A DNA stretch of 64,000 nucleotides, taken from NCBI GenBank assembly GCA_027422505.1, contig JAPQWV010000653.1, positions 1 to 64,000 on the forward strand. Reading direction: 5' to 3'. Positions 22,233 through 33,771 of the stretch are shown in pieces. How positions within the stretch are numbered: the first letter of the stretch is position 1; each line of letters begins with the position of its first letter. Source of the DNA: Craterostigma plantagineum. Its lineage: Eukaryota > Streptophyta > Magnoliopsida > Lamiales > Linderniaceae. Made by a program: the position numbers and the translations under genes. The notes below the pieces were generated by a model. That model worked only from the letters and a program-made list of their open reading frames with translations, ran no database searches and was not told the origin of the DNA.

Positions 22233-22445
22233 GTCGCAGGCTTACTGAGAGCCTTTGATATCCTGTACGCCGCAGCCCATCGGCGGCGGTATCTTGTACA
22301 CCCTTTATGGGCATCATCACACCGCAGATATATCATCTTTGGCGTCCTATACACCGCCGGTCCATCGACCTTTGGCATCATGACATCGCAGATATATCAT
22401 CTTTGACGTCCTGTACACCTCAGGTCCGTCGACCTTCGGCATCGA
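22233..22445. repeat. 64-bp tandem repeat, about 3 copies
   Basis: The string cgcagatatatcatctttg occurs at 22323 and 22387, 64 bp apart. A more diverged unit precedes it at about 22259. Units share tcct(g/a)tacacc and ccatcg/cgtcgacctt(t/c)ggcatc. Confidence 0.7.
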
Positions 22446-22689
22446 TCATATTATTAGGTGCACCATATATATAATAAAGTCCTTATATTCCGACAAGGAG
22501 GTACGCCTCGTTAAAATCTTAGCCAGGCAAAACCTCCCTTGAGGTAAAATCCTGGGATAAGGAAAAAGAGTACGTCCCCTCTCTAGTACATAGCGATGTT
22601 ACACATAAAACTTTTTCCAGTTAGATATGTTCCAGAGACGAGGCAAGGCCCTCCCGTCTGCATCTTCTAGCTCGTAAGCTCACCCCCCA

Positions 22690-23904
22690 ACACATTTTTT
22701 ACGCAATAAGGTCCTTCCCAGGGCGCTTCCATCTTTTTCAGAGGTCGTAGGACATCCGCCCTTCTGAGCACCAGTTCCCCTTGCTGAAATCCTCTAGATC
22801 GTACCTTCCGATCGTACATTGCTTTTATCCGGCTCTTATATTTTTCCTTCCTTAACCTCGCCTCTTCTCGAACCTCCTCGATTAGGTCCAGATCTTCCTC
22901 CTTAGTTGCGTGTTCTGCAGCTTATCGTAGGACAACATCCGATGTGTTCAATGCCAATCTCCGCGGGGATGACCGCGGCGGATCCATACACGAGCTCAAA
23001 GGGGGTCTCTCCAGTAGCTTAACGAGGACTGGTCCTGTAGGCCCAAAGAACTACCTCCAGCGCCTCCACCCATTTATTTCCGTCTCTTTCGAGCCGGGCC
23101 TTGATTCCCTTGAGGATGGTTCGGTTGGTAACCTCTGCCTGCCCATTCGCCCGTGGATGCCCTACTGACACGAATCGCTGGATGATTTCATACCTTCGCA
23201 AAAATTCCTTGTCCTATCTCTGCAGAACTGGGTTCCATTGTCAGAGACGAGGATCCTGGGAGCTCCATAACGACAGTAGATGTTCTTCCAAAGGAACTCG
23301 ATCACCCTCTCCTCATCAATTCTGGCCCCGGCGTTGGCCTCAGCCCACTTGCTAAAGTAATCTACTGCCACGATGATAAATTTCTTCTGTGCTTTCCCCC
23401 GGGGAAAGGGACCTACGATGTCGACTTCCCATTTGTCGAAAGGGCATGGAGAGTACATAGTTCCCAGGCTCTCCGCGGGGTGTGGATCCGCGGCCCGTAT
23501 TTCTTGCAATTGACGCATCTTTTTACCATCTCCCTCGCGTCCCTACTGAGGGTGGGCCAGAAATAGACGGCCCTTATCGCCTTCCTTGTTAAGGACTTGT
23601 ACCCCGCGTGGTTCCCTGCATACCCTTCGTGGATCTCCTCCAACACCTTCTCGCCTTCTTCTTCGGAGAGACAGCGAGTATACGCATGGATAAAGGATTT
23701 TTTAAATAAACGACCATCGATTAAACAGAACCTGTGGCGGTAACCTTTCTTATCTTCCGTCCCCACGTCCTTCAGGATTCTTACGATGGGGGCCCTCCAA
23801 TCATCCTTTCCATCTATACTTCCCACGAGCTCCCCGACCCCTTCTTTCTCTATCGTCAGGTAGGTGATCCCTTCCTCTCGGATGGTAGCTCCCGAGCCAG
23901 CCAT
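22690..23904 (-). pseudogene. Tat-lineage integrase
   Basis: On the minus strand the zinc-binding domain reads ...EEIHEGYAGNHAGYKSLTRK...CVNCKKYG (about 23640-23505), with the two Cys and the first His visible. The catalytic core has Asp in KWEVDIVGPFPRGKA (near 23430), Asp in LVSDNGTQF (near 23240), and Glu in ANGQAEVTNRTILKG (near 23130) followed by WVEALEVVLWAYRTSPR. A frameshift separates the second Asp from the Glu block, and another lies between zinc domain and core. The C-terminal part runs to about 22690 with no chromodomain, as expected for Tat. Confidence 0.85.
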
Positions 23905-24440
23905 CTTAGCTAGGTAATCCGCTTTATGGTTTTCTTCCCTGGGGACCTGAATAACTTCACAACAATCGAAACTCTTTTAGTCCCTTTACCTTTCTCCCAT
24001 ACTCCATTATCTTGTCATCCTTTGTCTCATAGTTCCCGTTTATTTGTTGTACGACTAGTTGCGAGTCTGAGAACAAAGTGACGTCCCGGGCCCCCATCTC
24101 CTTCACAAATTTTAAGTCGTGAATCAAGGCTTCATATTCGGATTCGTTGTTTGAAGCCTGGAAATGAAGTGTGATGGCAAATCGGAATTCCTCTTCCCCG
24201 GGGCTAATGATAAGGACTTCTGCTCCAGATCTTTGGGAGGTGGCGGATCCGTCTACATACAGCTTCCATCGCTATTTTGGCGGCCCTTTGGTAGTTTCGA
24301 GCACGAAATCTGAGAGGGCCTGGGCTTTGATGGCCGCTCGTCGCTCGAACTCTACATCATATTCTCCTAATTCGATCGCCCATTTGACCATCCTGCCTGA
24401 TAGATCCTGTCGCTCAAAGTTTGCTTCAAGGGAAAATTAG
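23905..24440 (-). pseudogene. Second (archaeal-type) RNase H domain of Tat pol
   Basis: The minus strand reads WKLYVDGSAT (near 24255), ISPGEEEFRFAITLHFQASN NESEYEAL (near 24140) and VTLFSDSQLVVQQINGNYE (near 24070). These give the D, E and D of an RNase H active site. It is separate from the ordinary RNase H after RT (24714-24511). Tat-lineage Gypsy elements are known for this dual RNase H. Frames are broken on both sides. Confidence 0.75.
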
Positions 24441-25475
24441 TACGCACATATATTAAGCGGTGAGAAGGGGAGCTTCCGGGCAGACACCATTACTGCGAGC
24501 GCGGCATTTTCTATTTCAGAGTACCTGGTTTCTGCCTACAGCAGTACCTTACGAAATAAACGGGTTTCTGGGCACTCCCTTCTTCCTTCACTAGCACGGA
24601 GCTAACCGCGTAGTCGCCTATGGAGAAATACAGCATTAGTTCTCCCACTGCTGGCTTTGTCAGAAGGGGCGTGTCGTGAAGGTATTTCTTTAGTTTTTCG
24701 AAGGCTTGTGGCATTCATCGGTCCACTCAAACTGCTTATTGTTTCGGAGCACTCTGAAGTATGGGAGGCTCCTTTTCGCCAAGTGGGAGATGAATCGATT
24801 GAAGGCCGTTAACCTCCCTGTTAGCCTTTGGACCTCCTTGATTCCTTGCGGAGGTTGCATTTCCAGGATAGCCTTCACTTTAGCGGGGTTAACTTCAATA
24901 CCTCGCTGCGTCACCATATATCCCAGGAACTTCCCGGACCTCACATTGAATGCACATTTTCTGGATTGAGCTTCATCCCACTCCCTCTAATTGCTTCAAA
25001 CGTTTCCTCCAGGTCCCTGGTGTGATCTGCCAAGTGCACTGATTTCACGAGCATGTCGTCTACATAGACCTCCATGTTTCTCCCCAGTTGCTGTTTGAAT
25101 ACCTTATCCACCATTCGTTGATATGTAGCTCCCGCATTTTTCAGTCCGAACGGCCTTCGGACATACCCATAGGTCCCCCCGGGGGGAAAAACAAAATTTG
25201 TCAAAATCCTCTGGCTCCAAGCTGACTTGGGGATACCCTTGGTAAGCATCCCTCATGCTGAGGACTTCACATCCTGAGGTGGAGTCCACCAGTTGGTCTA
25301 TCCGAGGTAATGGGTAGTGATCCTTTGGGCAAGCTTTGTTGAGATCCCAGAAGTCGATACACATCCTCCATTTTTCGTTCCCCTTCTTTACAAAGACAGC
25401 AATGGCCAGCCACACCGGAAATTGGAGCTCCTGTATGTGACCCGCTTCGAGCAACTTGTCCACCTCTTTCTTCAA
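24441..25475 (-). pseudogene. Tat-lineage reverse transcriptase and first RNase H
   Basis: RT begins MKKEVDKLLEAGHIQELQFP (25475) with KWRMCIDFWDLNKACPKDHY and YPLPRIDQLVDSTSG. After a frameshift it continues with PFGLKNAGATYQRMVDKVFK and the catalytic box EVYVDDMLVKS (near 25055). A further shift leads to GKFLGYMVTQRGIEVNPAKV, then connection and RNase H (PLLTKPAVGELMLYFSIGD, 24655-24600). The Tat signature LNKACPKD is present. At least three frameshifts make it inactive. It copies element RNA into DNA in intact relatives. Confidence 0.9.
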
Positions 25476-25879
25476 TACCTGCGCTCTCTCTGCTCCACAG
25501 GATCTGAGCCTCTGCTTGACAGGTCAACTCCCGAGCAGGACGTTCAGCTGGTGCGTAGCAATATTCCGATGAATCCCCGTCATGTTCTTTGGCGAAAATG
25601 CGAATAAGTCCGCATTTTTTTGCAGACATCCCACCAGCTCCTTCGTGTCCCCCAGGGATGTCCCTTGGTGGTTTTTCCCGATTGGCCCGAGTATAACTCG
25701 ACGTCGAGTAGTTCCTCATCCGGTTCTGGTTGTATACTTGAAGGTCCGCCTCCTTCGACCTTGCTCCTTTTATCTCGCGCGCTACCCTGTCGGACGACCT
25801 CCTTATCCCTTGACACCGTCTTTATCTCATTGGCATAACACTGCCAGGAGCTCCGCAGATCTCCCGAGATCTCCCTTAC
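25476..25879 (-). pseudogene. Tat pol linker between protease and RT
   Basis: Several overlapping short minus-strand ORFs, none with a clear domain. The peptide FAFSPKNMTGIHRNIAT can be traced near 25600-25550, the usual block before RT in Tat elements (AFSP.DM.GI). Frames are broken. Confidence 0.5.
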
Positions 25880-26320
25880 CTACTCACCTAAAGGGAATTT
25901 AATCTTAAGATGGTAAGTAGAGGGAATGGCCCCGAACTCGTTGATGGCGGGTCTTCCTAGGATGACATTGTAGGAAGAGGTGATATCAACGATCAGGAAA
26001 TTGATCATTTTTACTATCCGGACGGACTCTTTTCCCATCCCAACGGGCAGTGTTATTTCTCCCATAGGTTGTATCCCCGGTCCTCCAAATCCGTAGAGCG
26101 CCGTGGAGACTGGGGGGAGCTTCGTTCCCAAATCCATCTTTCTGAAACAATTCAGGAATATGATGTCCGCGGAGCTTCCTCCGTCAATGAAGACCCTGGA
26201 TATGTCATATCCTGCAATATCCGTGGTGATGACTAGGGCATCATTATGTGGCCTGGTAATGTGCACTTCGTCTGCTGGCCCGAACTGTACGTTTGCCATG
26301 GTTTCCGTATGCCCCACCAA
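25880..26320 (-). pseudogene. Tat-lineage aspartic protease
   Basis: The minus-strand ORF includes FGPADEVHITRPHNDALVIT and DISRVFIDGGSSADIIFLNC, then YNVILGRPAINEFGAIPSTYH. The active-site triad reads D-G-G where a canonical aspartic protease has D-T/S-G; DGGSSADI is a common variant in plant Tat elements, so this may not be a defect. The downstream ILGRP.. block corresponds to the flap/C-terminal region. It is open through this domain, with a stop (TAG) at its end before the linker. Confidence 0.8.
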
Positions 26321-28159
26321 CCCCCAAGGCTGTGGATTGCTGATAGTTGTACGCTTGTTTTTCTGGCTCTGTTGGAATCTCCCCCACTTGGTCCTCCCAC
26401 TATGATGAGGATGGGGGCCCTTGCCGGTCCTGGAGCTCCTCTGTTTGGAGGTGGTGGTGGTGGTTTATCCTTATTGAATGCGGACCCTGGTCCAGGACCT
26501 TGGCGAATGAACTCCTTCAGATGTCCTGCTTGGATAAGTCTCTCTATTTCATCCTCAGATGATAACAATTGTTAGTATTGTCCGTACTCATTATGATATC
26601 CACAGTACAAATTAGAATGGGGTTTTGAAGGCCCTGAAGTTCCCGTAATAGGCTTCCTCATCGCATGGTGCCTTCCCACCAGGCTCAAGATCCCCTCGGG
26701 GTTATTGCATAGAGGTGTGAACCTCCGTGGACCTCTGGGTTGGGTTCCCCAGGGCTCCCTTTGATGAGGCCATGGCAATGGTCTCCCCGGTCCGAGGTTT
26801 TTAGCGATTCCTTCTTTCTTGGGCGTGGTCGCCTGCTTTTCTTCTTATGCTTTAGCCCTTTTACTTTCCTCTAAGTTGATGTATTTATCTGCCCTTAGCA
26901 ACAGGTCTTCGAACGATTGAGGAGGCTTCTTAGAGAGGGATGCAAAGAAATCCCCGTCTCGGAGTCCGTTGACTAAGGCACTCACCTTGACGGATGGGGT
27001 CGCCGTTGGCACCTCAAGAGCGGCATGTTGAACAGGCTTATATATGCACGGAGCCCCTCGTTTTCCCCCTGCCTCACCAAAAATAGTGACATGTCAGATT
27101 TAGGTTGCTTTCGGGCACTAGCAAATTGTGTTATGAACATGAGTTGAAATTCCTCGAAGGTCTTAATAGATCCCAGAGCCAGTTGACTGAACCACTGTCG
27201 TGCGGCCCTGACCAGAGTGGTCAGGAACACTCTACACTTGACACCATCGGAAAAATCATGAAGCAAGACTTTGTTCTGAAATCGTAGTACGTGGTCGACT
27301 GGGTCCGTGGTTCCATCATATTCGTATGGCAACTGTTTGAAGGAGGAGACTTCTCCTACTAACAGCTACTTCGCGAACGGAGTCCCAGCTATGAGTCCTT
27401 CTCCTAAGCGGGGCTGAATGGTGCGGCTTCGCACCCCATCCACGACATGCTTGAGGTCCTCGAGCTGACTTCGCAGCTCCTTCTCTTTCTCTGCCCGCAC
27501 ATCCTCCTTCGCTTTCGAGCGGCGCTCGGCTCGCTTTCTCCACCTGGGATTTCCAGCCTTCTTGTGTTCCTGGGTGGTTCACTAGCGGAGCTAGTGGAGG
27601 GATTTCCCCTCGGCTTTGTTCGGCTCTTCCTCCTCAGTATGAGCTTGCCTTTCTATTTCGGTCGTTCTTCGGTTCGCCTAGTGACTCCAGGGAGTTCCCC
27701 GTCTCTTCGCAGCTCGCTCTCTGACTCTGACTGCCTCCTGGGGGTCTCCCAAGGCTCTGGCTGTGATGCCGGGGACCTCATGTCTGCCTCATTTTCATCG
27801 GTTACTTCCGTAAATCGACCGTCCACTTGTTCCGTCCTGACCGGTGATTGAGCTTTTCGTCGCTGTCTTCGTTTCCTTCGTCTTTCTGCTAGCATCGTGC
27901 TGATGGTGTTGCACATCAGGAGATCCAACTGTGCGGCGGTTAAGGTGATGGGTGATTCCGGCGCTACCGTTACAGGGACAGCCTCTGGAATGGCCGGTTG
28001 TTCTTGGCGGTTTCCTTCTCCTGCTTCCACAAACTGCGGATCTAAGTTCTTTTGTATCGAGGGGTCTTCTTCCATCGATTCCTTTAGCCTTTTGTTTTTG
28101 CGAAAAGAGAGAGTAATGACCTTAACACAACTTCGCACACTATTCGCAAGGTTGCTCAA
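26321..28159 (-). pseudogene. Tat-lineage gag, fragmented
   Basis: The N-terminal ORF 28159-27653 is charged (AERRRKRRQRRKAQSP). The Gag domain at 27332-26982 reads PYEYDGTTDPVDHVLRFQNK...ARQWFSQLALGSIKTFEEFQ..FITQFASARKQPKS, the conserved Tat/Gypsy Gag box with the W-F and F.EL..F.TQF motifs. The zinc-knuckle region near 26610-26590 is NLYCGYHNEYGQY, where the last Cys is lost at a stop. Then EIERLIQAGHLKEFIRQ and a Pro/Gly-rich tail (26530-26320). Several stops and frameshifts. Confidence 0.8.
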
Positions 28160-28517
28160 AACAGTAACACCATATACAAACGCACATGGGAAACATCACA
28201 TAAGAAAATTCATCCTTTCCGACTCTAATCTCAGATAAGAATTTTAGTACATAGAAACATCGTAAACAACCATGGGAAACATCACATAACCAGTTGCACC
28301 AATCAAGCCAAAGCCAAACTAGATATGCTGGAAACATCTGGCCAAAACAAGTGGGGAAAAACACAATAAAGAGAAGTTTTTTTTTATATATATATACAAG
28401 TTTACCGAGTTACCAGAGGCGAGAGACAGCAACCGGTGGACCCACGAATCAATGGCGGATTTCCATGCCTGCTTGAATCTCCTTCGTGAGACTGTGGGAC
28501 CCATTCGGAAAGTAAAT
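28160..28517 (-). other. Probable Tat element leader, 5' LTR not found
   Basis: No coding sequence. The string catgggaaacatcacataa occurs twice (28187 and 28271). A T tract with ta repeats lies at 28377-28398. No primer site or LTR matching 18407-19151 is visible, so the 5' end of the Tat element seems lost. Confidence 0.4.
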
Positions 28518-29488
28518 TGACACGCTCGAATACTAGCAAATGTACTAGGTCGTGCAAGTAGTAAAACGGACGAAGTCCGAGTATCGATTCACGAAGACAG
28601 CTCGATTAATTGTAAGATAATATTCCTAATTTTATTTAGACTGAGGGAATTTTTATAGTTTTAAAGATTTCATTAGAAGAGATAAAAGACGCAAATAATA
28701 AAATTATCCCAAATAAAATGATGAGAATAAAGTAGTTGACAGCGACATGATCAAGCCACATGCTCGGCCCTAAACACTTAATGCTACGAAAGACTGCTCT
28801 GTTGTCATCAGAGACCGTTCATCTTCTCTAAAATCATTAAATGCTACGCAAGACTAAAGACTGTTGGGATGTCGTTCTACTGAAAAAAAGGAATAAAATC
28901 AACCATAGAATGGCACGTCAGCATTTTTGCATCGCAGAGCAGCCCAACACCCAAATTCATCGCACCTAGACACGCGAAAATAATTCACAAATTAAATAAA
29001 ATACTTCCCTGCAATCTGATTGGCTGGGGAGGCTTGCATTTCTGACGTGGCTGCACCAGGGGAGACCCTATTCTACGTATATTATATATATATATATATG
29101 TATATATATAGAATTACCTAGCCCATTCCAATTAAATTATCAAAATCTATTAATATTCGATATTTCAATAATTCTATAAGCATAAACGAATTATATTTTA
29201 TTAATAATGTTGATGTTAATTTAAATTATTTAATAACTTAACAAATTAATTTGTTAATTGTAATATCTCTCCATAATATTTTACTTCTATTTCACATTTT
29301 ATGACCAATCATATCTATATATAATAATAACAATAATTTTATTTCAAAGATTATATATCTAAGCATGGTTTTACTGCAAATAAAATTAGTAGTAAAAAGA
29401 TGTATATTTACATTTTATCAAATTTATATTGTTGAAACAACTTATTTAATGTTCAAGGAATCATTATGCGATATGTATGCAATCATCA
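28518..29488 (-). mobile_element. Putative solo LTR (971 bp), Athila/Ogre-like end motif
   Basis: The left end TGACACGCTCG is followed by gcaaatgtact..gtcgtgc and cgagtatcgattca, a motif shared with LTR F at 41916-41980 and common at the 3' end of plant Gypsy LTRs. The candidate right end ...AATCATCA (29488) gives TG...CA termini and flanking TAAAT on both sides (28513-28517, 29489-29493). The duplication is AT-rich and could be chance. Confidence 0.35.
29076..29111. repeat. TA dinucleotide microsatellite
   Basis: A near-uninterrupted (TA)n tract, broken by one TG. Confidence 0.9.
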
Positions 29489-29493
29489 TAAAT

Positions 29494-29753
29494 ATATAGA
29501 ATATTTTTTATTTTTGTAGGTTATCAAACACCTTAACGATCAACACAACAATGTGGGAATCAAAAGAGGTTTACCGTGTGAAATACCTTGGGTGCGTCTT
29601 TTGTGCGTGTTCTTGGCTTGGGAGCATTGTAGCGGCGCTTTTCTCAAATGATATTTTTATATGATTTAATTTAAACAAAGATAGGGTTTTGGCTCGGGAG
29701 CACTAAAGCCCTGCCGTTACTTCTATTTTACATTATCGTTTTATTTTCTTAGT
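29494..29753. other. Unassigned spacer
   Basis: AT-rich. Two related strings, ggcttgggagcattgtagc (29614) and ggctcgggagcactaaagcc (29692), suggest a small duplication. No gene is seen. Confidence 0.3.
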
Positions 29754-29760
29754 TTAATTT

Positions 29761-30174
29761 AGGTGAACCTACATAAAAATACACTTTTTTATAAAAAATT
29801 TGCAAGTCAGTACCTCTGTCAACATTTTTTTTATATATATAAGTACCCGTTTGACTATGTGTACTGTTTTCTCAGTCGTGACGTACCTTTTATATGTGTA
29901 TTATGTACCACGTCACGCGTTTATATGGTACACATATACGTATCTATATGGTACCTTAATGTGTTCTATGATGTACCATTCACTGTATTATGTACCACAA
30001 TACGTTACTATATGGTACCTAAATGTGTTATATGATGTACCTCGCGGCGGATCAGGTACCAATGTGTAAAAAAAAATTTCTAATAGGTACCTACCTAGAT
30101 ATAAAAAAAAAACACTGACAGGGTATTGACTTCCAAGTTTTTATACAAATGGGTATTTTTCTGTAGATTCTCCT
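29761..30174. mobile_element. Foldback MITE with about 75-bp inverted ends
   Basis: The left end AGGTGAACCTACATAAAAAT pairs with the reverse complement of the right end (AGGAGAATCTACAGAAAAAT), and pairing continues about 75 bp through a gtcagtacc/gtcaatacc block. Flanks are TTAATTT at 29754-29760 and 30175-30181, a 7-bp duplication, or 8 bp (TTTAATTT) if one T is counted in the flank. The interior repeats a tatatggtacc/atgtaccac unit. No transposase. A 7-8 bp duplication leaves the superfamily (hAT-like or other) open. Confidence 0.65.
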
Positions 30175-30181
30175 TTAATTT

Positions 30182-30520
30182 ATTGTTATTTTATATTCCT
30201 TTCATCACCAAATCACTATTTCTTAAGCTAGATTATATGGTAGTCCCTAGTCGTGTTGTTCTTCCGAGCTCGATACTTTAAAATCTTCCGCATCTACACT
30301 ATTATTATTGATACGTGTACATGCATATTGATCATTAGTTAGTTCCTCATTGTTTCTCGTCTACTTGTGCATTCGCATTGTGGAATAGCTTGTTAGACAA
30401 CAGCATGATCACTTGACAATAAGTGATGGCATCCATGTTTTCTGAAGTGGCCCCGATATGGATGTATACTGAGTTATATAACTGGTGACCTAAATGTTGA
30501 CTATAATCTTCAGGTAACAT
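30182..30520 (-). other. Unassigned segment with short ORF
   Basis: The minus-strand ORF 30541-30347 (MRSMLGSMLPEDYSQHLGHQ...) has no family I recognise. It could be a gene fragment carried next to the Copia remnant or chance. Confidence 0.25.
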
Positions 30521-31180
30521 TGAACCTAACATAGAACGCATAGCGGAAATGATGAAGAACTTAGTAAAGAAACACGACTGACACGAGCTTTAAAATTATG
30601 CAGCAAGTTTACAACACTTGCTGCGTGCCTTCGAAGCAAAATTCAACTATTAAAAATGGATTGCAAAAAATCAAGCCTAGAAAAGAAAGAATCTTATGAT
30701 CCTACCAAACTACAAAATCCTACGATTTTTGCAAAACATACTCGGCTAAAACAATAAATATGCGGCTCTCATTCGCTCAAAGTTGATGCGTGCATCGCTC
30801 GATATAACTCGTGTGTTACGCTCGTTGTCGCTCAAAAGTTACTACATCAAAACTCTTCGTATGCAACTCAAAAATCTACTTATTGTATTGGCCGATCCCA
30901 TATCTTATTGCCTTATTTACCCATGATCTTCATAGCTTCTACCTTTGGTAAATGCAATCTCCTATTTCGGGCATGTAAGACAAGATCCGATACGATCTTC
31001 ATATCTACTATAGTTGGTTAGTGGACACCACTTATTTTGGGCCTGAAAGACAATCTTTTTCCATATCTTTGACATTAACAAAACCCGTGCACCTCCACTT
31101 AGCCTAGCCCACCAGCAGCTTCAATCGTCCTGACTTCTTCTTCTGCATCATCTCTCCATTTTTAGGAAGGAAGAATCTCC
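30521..31180 (-). mobile_element. Probable 3' LTR region of Copia C, ends approximate
   Basis: On the minus strand a polypurine tract ATTATGGGGGAGATT (31188-31174) follows pol-side DNA, as before a Copia 3' LTR. A second GGGGGAG string lies at about 31313-31307. The segment beyond has no ORF. The left end is not identified and the partner LTR is absent because Copia A replaced the 5' side. Confidence 0.4.
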
Positions 31181-32090
31181 CCCATAATTTGACGTTCCAG
31201 AACTGATGTTGGAACAGAAGTTGAATGAAAAGTTTGTGCAACATTTGACGTTCCTCGTCAAATGACTCGATACTATAAAAAATCAGTGCAGAATTGAATT
31301 TCCAAAAACTCCCCCTAAACGCAAAAAGATACTAAACCAAAAAATCAGTATGGTTAGACCAAAAATAATAGAATAGTTATCATACTATATAAAATACTAA
31401 AGATTAGTATAGCCATCCGAGGTCCAAAAATTAAATCTGCATATATACAAACATTAGGCAGTCAATCAAACAGGCAAACATATCAGAGAAGCAAATCACA
31501 TGCACATAAACATAAAAACTCAATCAAGCATGCAAAATATCAGAAGAGAAGATCAGGATTGCACTTAAACACAAAAAAAATCAGGCATGCAAAAATCAAA
31601 GAGGATCATAAGTGCATACTCTCAAGATTTCTGCATTCTCATTCAGCTTCTTCAGAAACGTCCTCTGCATTCTCCTATTCAGCTTCTTCAAAAAAGTCCT
31701 TTGCATTCTCCTATTCACCTTCTTATTCTGAAATCCTAGACTTTTCTGTTCGACACCTTTAACTCAATTTCCTTTCATTTTTGGCCCTTTTCACCTTAGA
31801 TATTGATATGAATTATTGTGCACAGCCCTTATTTCCTAAATATCAAGGTTTGGCTTTTTGTCGCAAATAATACATCGTCACCGCGAATGCATTGTACCTA
31901 GGGAAACTTATTATCAAAATTTATATCTTGAAAAAGGTTTATGAGCAAGCATTTTGCAAGGGATTCGGTCATTTCAGAAAATGGTCAAGGTGAGTGGAAT
32001 CTTTTCACAGAATAATAGACATTAAATCAAATATCAAGACAGTAACAATCAAGTGCGACATATGCTATGTTGATCAAATGTGGGACCAAG
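31181..32090 (-). other. Post-pol spacer of Copia C
   Basis: AT-rich non-coding DNA between RNase H and the presumed polypurine tract. A serine-rich plus-strand ORF (31559-31762) contains a duplicated ttcagcttcttcagaaa/ttctcctattca segment and is not supported as a gene. Confidence 0.4.
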
Positions 32091-32780
32091 ATTCAGACTC
32101 TGATGCATACCTATGGACTTTTTCAGGTCCGAAACCTTTCAAAATGCAGTACTTTCATAAATATATCATCTAATTGATGCTTAGTACTACATTCTCTATT
32201 CTAACTAACTATTTTTCGACCATATCTCTCAGAAAATGATGCCTAATATCTATATGCTTGGTACGCAAATGTTGAAAAGTATTCTTAGAAATAATGATCG
32301 CACTTAGCTTATCACAATACAAGAGAACGGACTCACACTCTTAGCCATAATCACATAACATACTATTCAACCACATAAGGGTACAACAACTACCTGCAGC
32401 TACATATTTAGACTCATTCCTAGAAAGTGAAACACAATTCTATTTCTTACTATACCAAGATACTAGATTATTACCTAGGAAGAAACAGCCGCCACTTGTG
32501 CTCTTGCGGTCATCTTCGTCACCTGCCAAATCAGCATCGCTATATCCTACAGGATTCGTGTTAGTATCCTACGAAAACCATAAACCTAAACTACACGACC
32601 CACTCACGTATCTTAATATTCTCTTCACAGTATTTAAATGGAAATTTTTGGCTCAGCCTGATATCAAGCACTAACACAAACACTATACAAAATATCAGGC
32701 CTGCTCGCTGAAAGATATAATAAACTGCCTATCATGGAGCGATACAATATGGGGTCAACATTCTGTCCAACATTATTTTT
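32091..32780 (-). pseudogene. Copia C RNase H
   Basis: The minus strand reads GYSDADLAGDEDDRKSTSGG followed by CFFLGNN (near 32555-32465), the Copia RNase H signature with the catalytic Asp of SDADLAG. It continues as KQNCVSLSRNESKYVAAG with the Glu of ESKY, then [10 protein letters not shown] with Asp, and [13 protein letters not shown] near 32270-32225. Stops interrupt the later part. In intact relatives it removes RNA from RNA:DNA hybrids. Confidence 0.85.
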
Positions 32781-32782
32781 GC

Positions 32783-33771
32783 TTACCTTTTGTGTTGAAC
32801 CCATCGGTTCGCATTGTCTAGCCCGAATTTCTTCACTGTGTTCTTCGCAAATTTTACCTTGAACGTGAAAATACCGTCGCTGCTTTGCTTAATCTGCAGT
32901 CCTGAGAACAATGTTTGCTCACCAATCATACTCATTTCAAGCGTAGAATTCATAGCTTGTACGAATTGGTCTAACATGGATTGAGAACTAGAACCGAAGA
33001 CTATTTCATCTACATAAATCCAGGCTACTAAAATATTGAAACCAACTCTTTTTACAAAGAGTGCTCGATCGGACGGCGCGCGAACCTAAATTCGAGTAGA
33101 AACGTAGTCAACCTACCATACCAAGCTCGAGGCGCCTGCTTAAGGCCATAAAGCGCTTTCTACAACTTAAAGACATGATTAGGAAAATGTGGATCTTCGA
33201 AACCTTTCGACTGCTCACCATATACCTCTTTATCTATTTATCCATTAAAAAGCGCACCTTTAACATCCATTCAATGCAAGGTAATGTCAGCCAACATGCA
33301 ATAACAAGCAATAATCTAATTGATTCAAGTCTAGAATCGGGGTCAAATGTCTCATCAAAATCAATTCCCTTGATTTGTGTATAGCGTTGGGCATCGAGAT
33401 GCGCTTTATTCCTAACTACTCTACCATTCTCATCGGACTTATTCTTAAAATCCAGTTAGTGCCTATGACATTAATGTCTTTCGCCCGTGGAACGAAGGTC
33501 CACACTTGGTTTTTATCGAATCGTAAAACTTCCCCTTGCATGGCATTGATTCAAAATCTGTCCTTGAGTGCTTCAAGAACGTTTTAGGCTCAATTTCAAA
33601 AATAAAGCAGTTATAACCTACCTCATTGTACATTGAATTCAAGCATACATTTTGTACCATAGATTTGTAGTCGTTCTGTGGCTTGTCCCTAGTCCTTCGT
33701 CCTACGTTCAGTTCTCTAATGATCAAGTCAGTGAGATGGTCTTTTTCTAGATTTTTTACGGAGGGTCTCAT
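32783..33771 (-). pseudogene. Copia C reverse transcriptase, catalytic Asp changed
   Basis: Pieces in several frames: N-terminal block 33771-33463; NKAHLDAQRYTQIKGIDFDE TFDP..RLESIRLLL near 33415-33310; and MLDQFVQAMNSTLEMSMIGE (32977-32917). The catalytic box reads WIYVDEIVFGSS (33005-33016 holds Y-V-D-E), so the second Asp of YVDD is Glu. Stops and frameshifts elsewhere also rule out activity. Confidence 0.85.

Noticed and set aside
28438..28517. Primer site and 5' LTR of the Tat element
   Set aside because: No tRNA match and no similarity to the LTR at 18407-19151.
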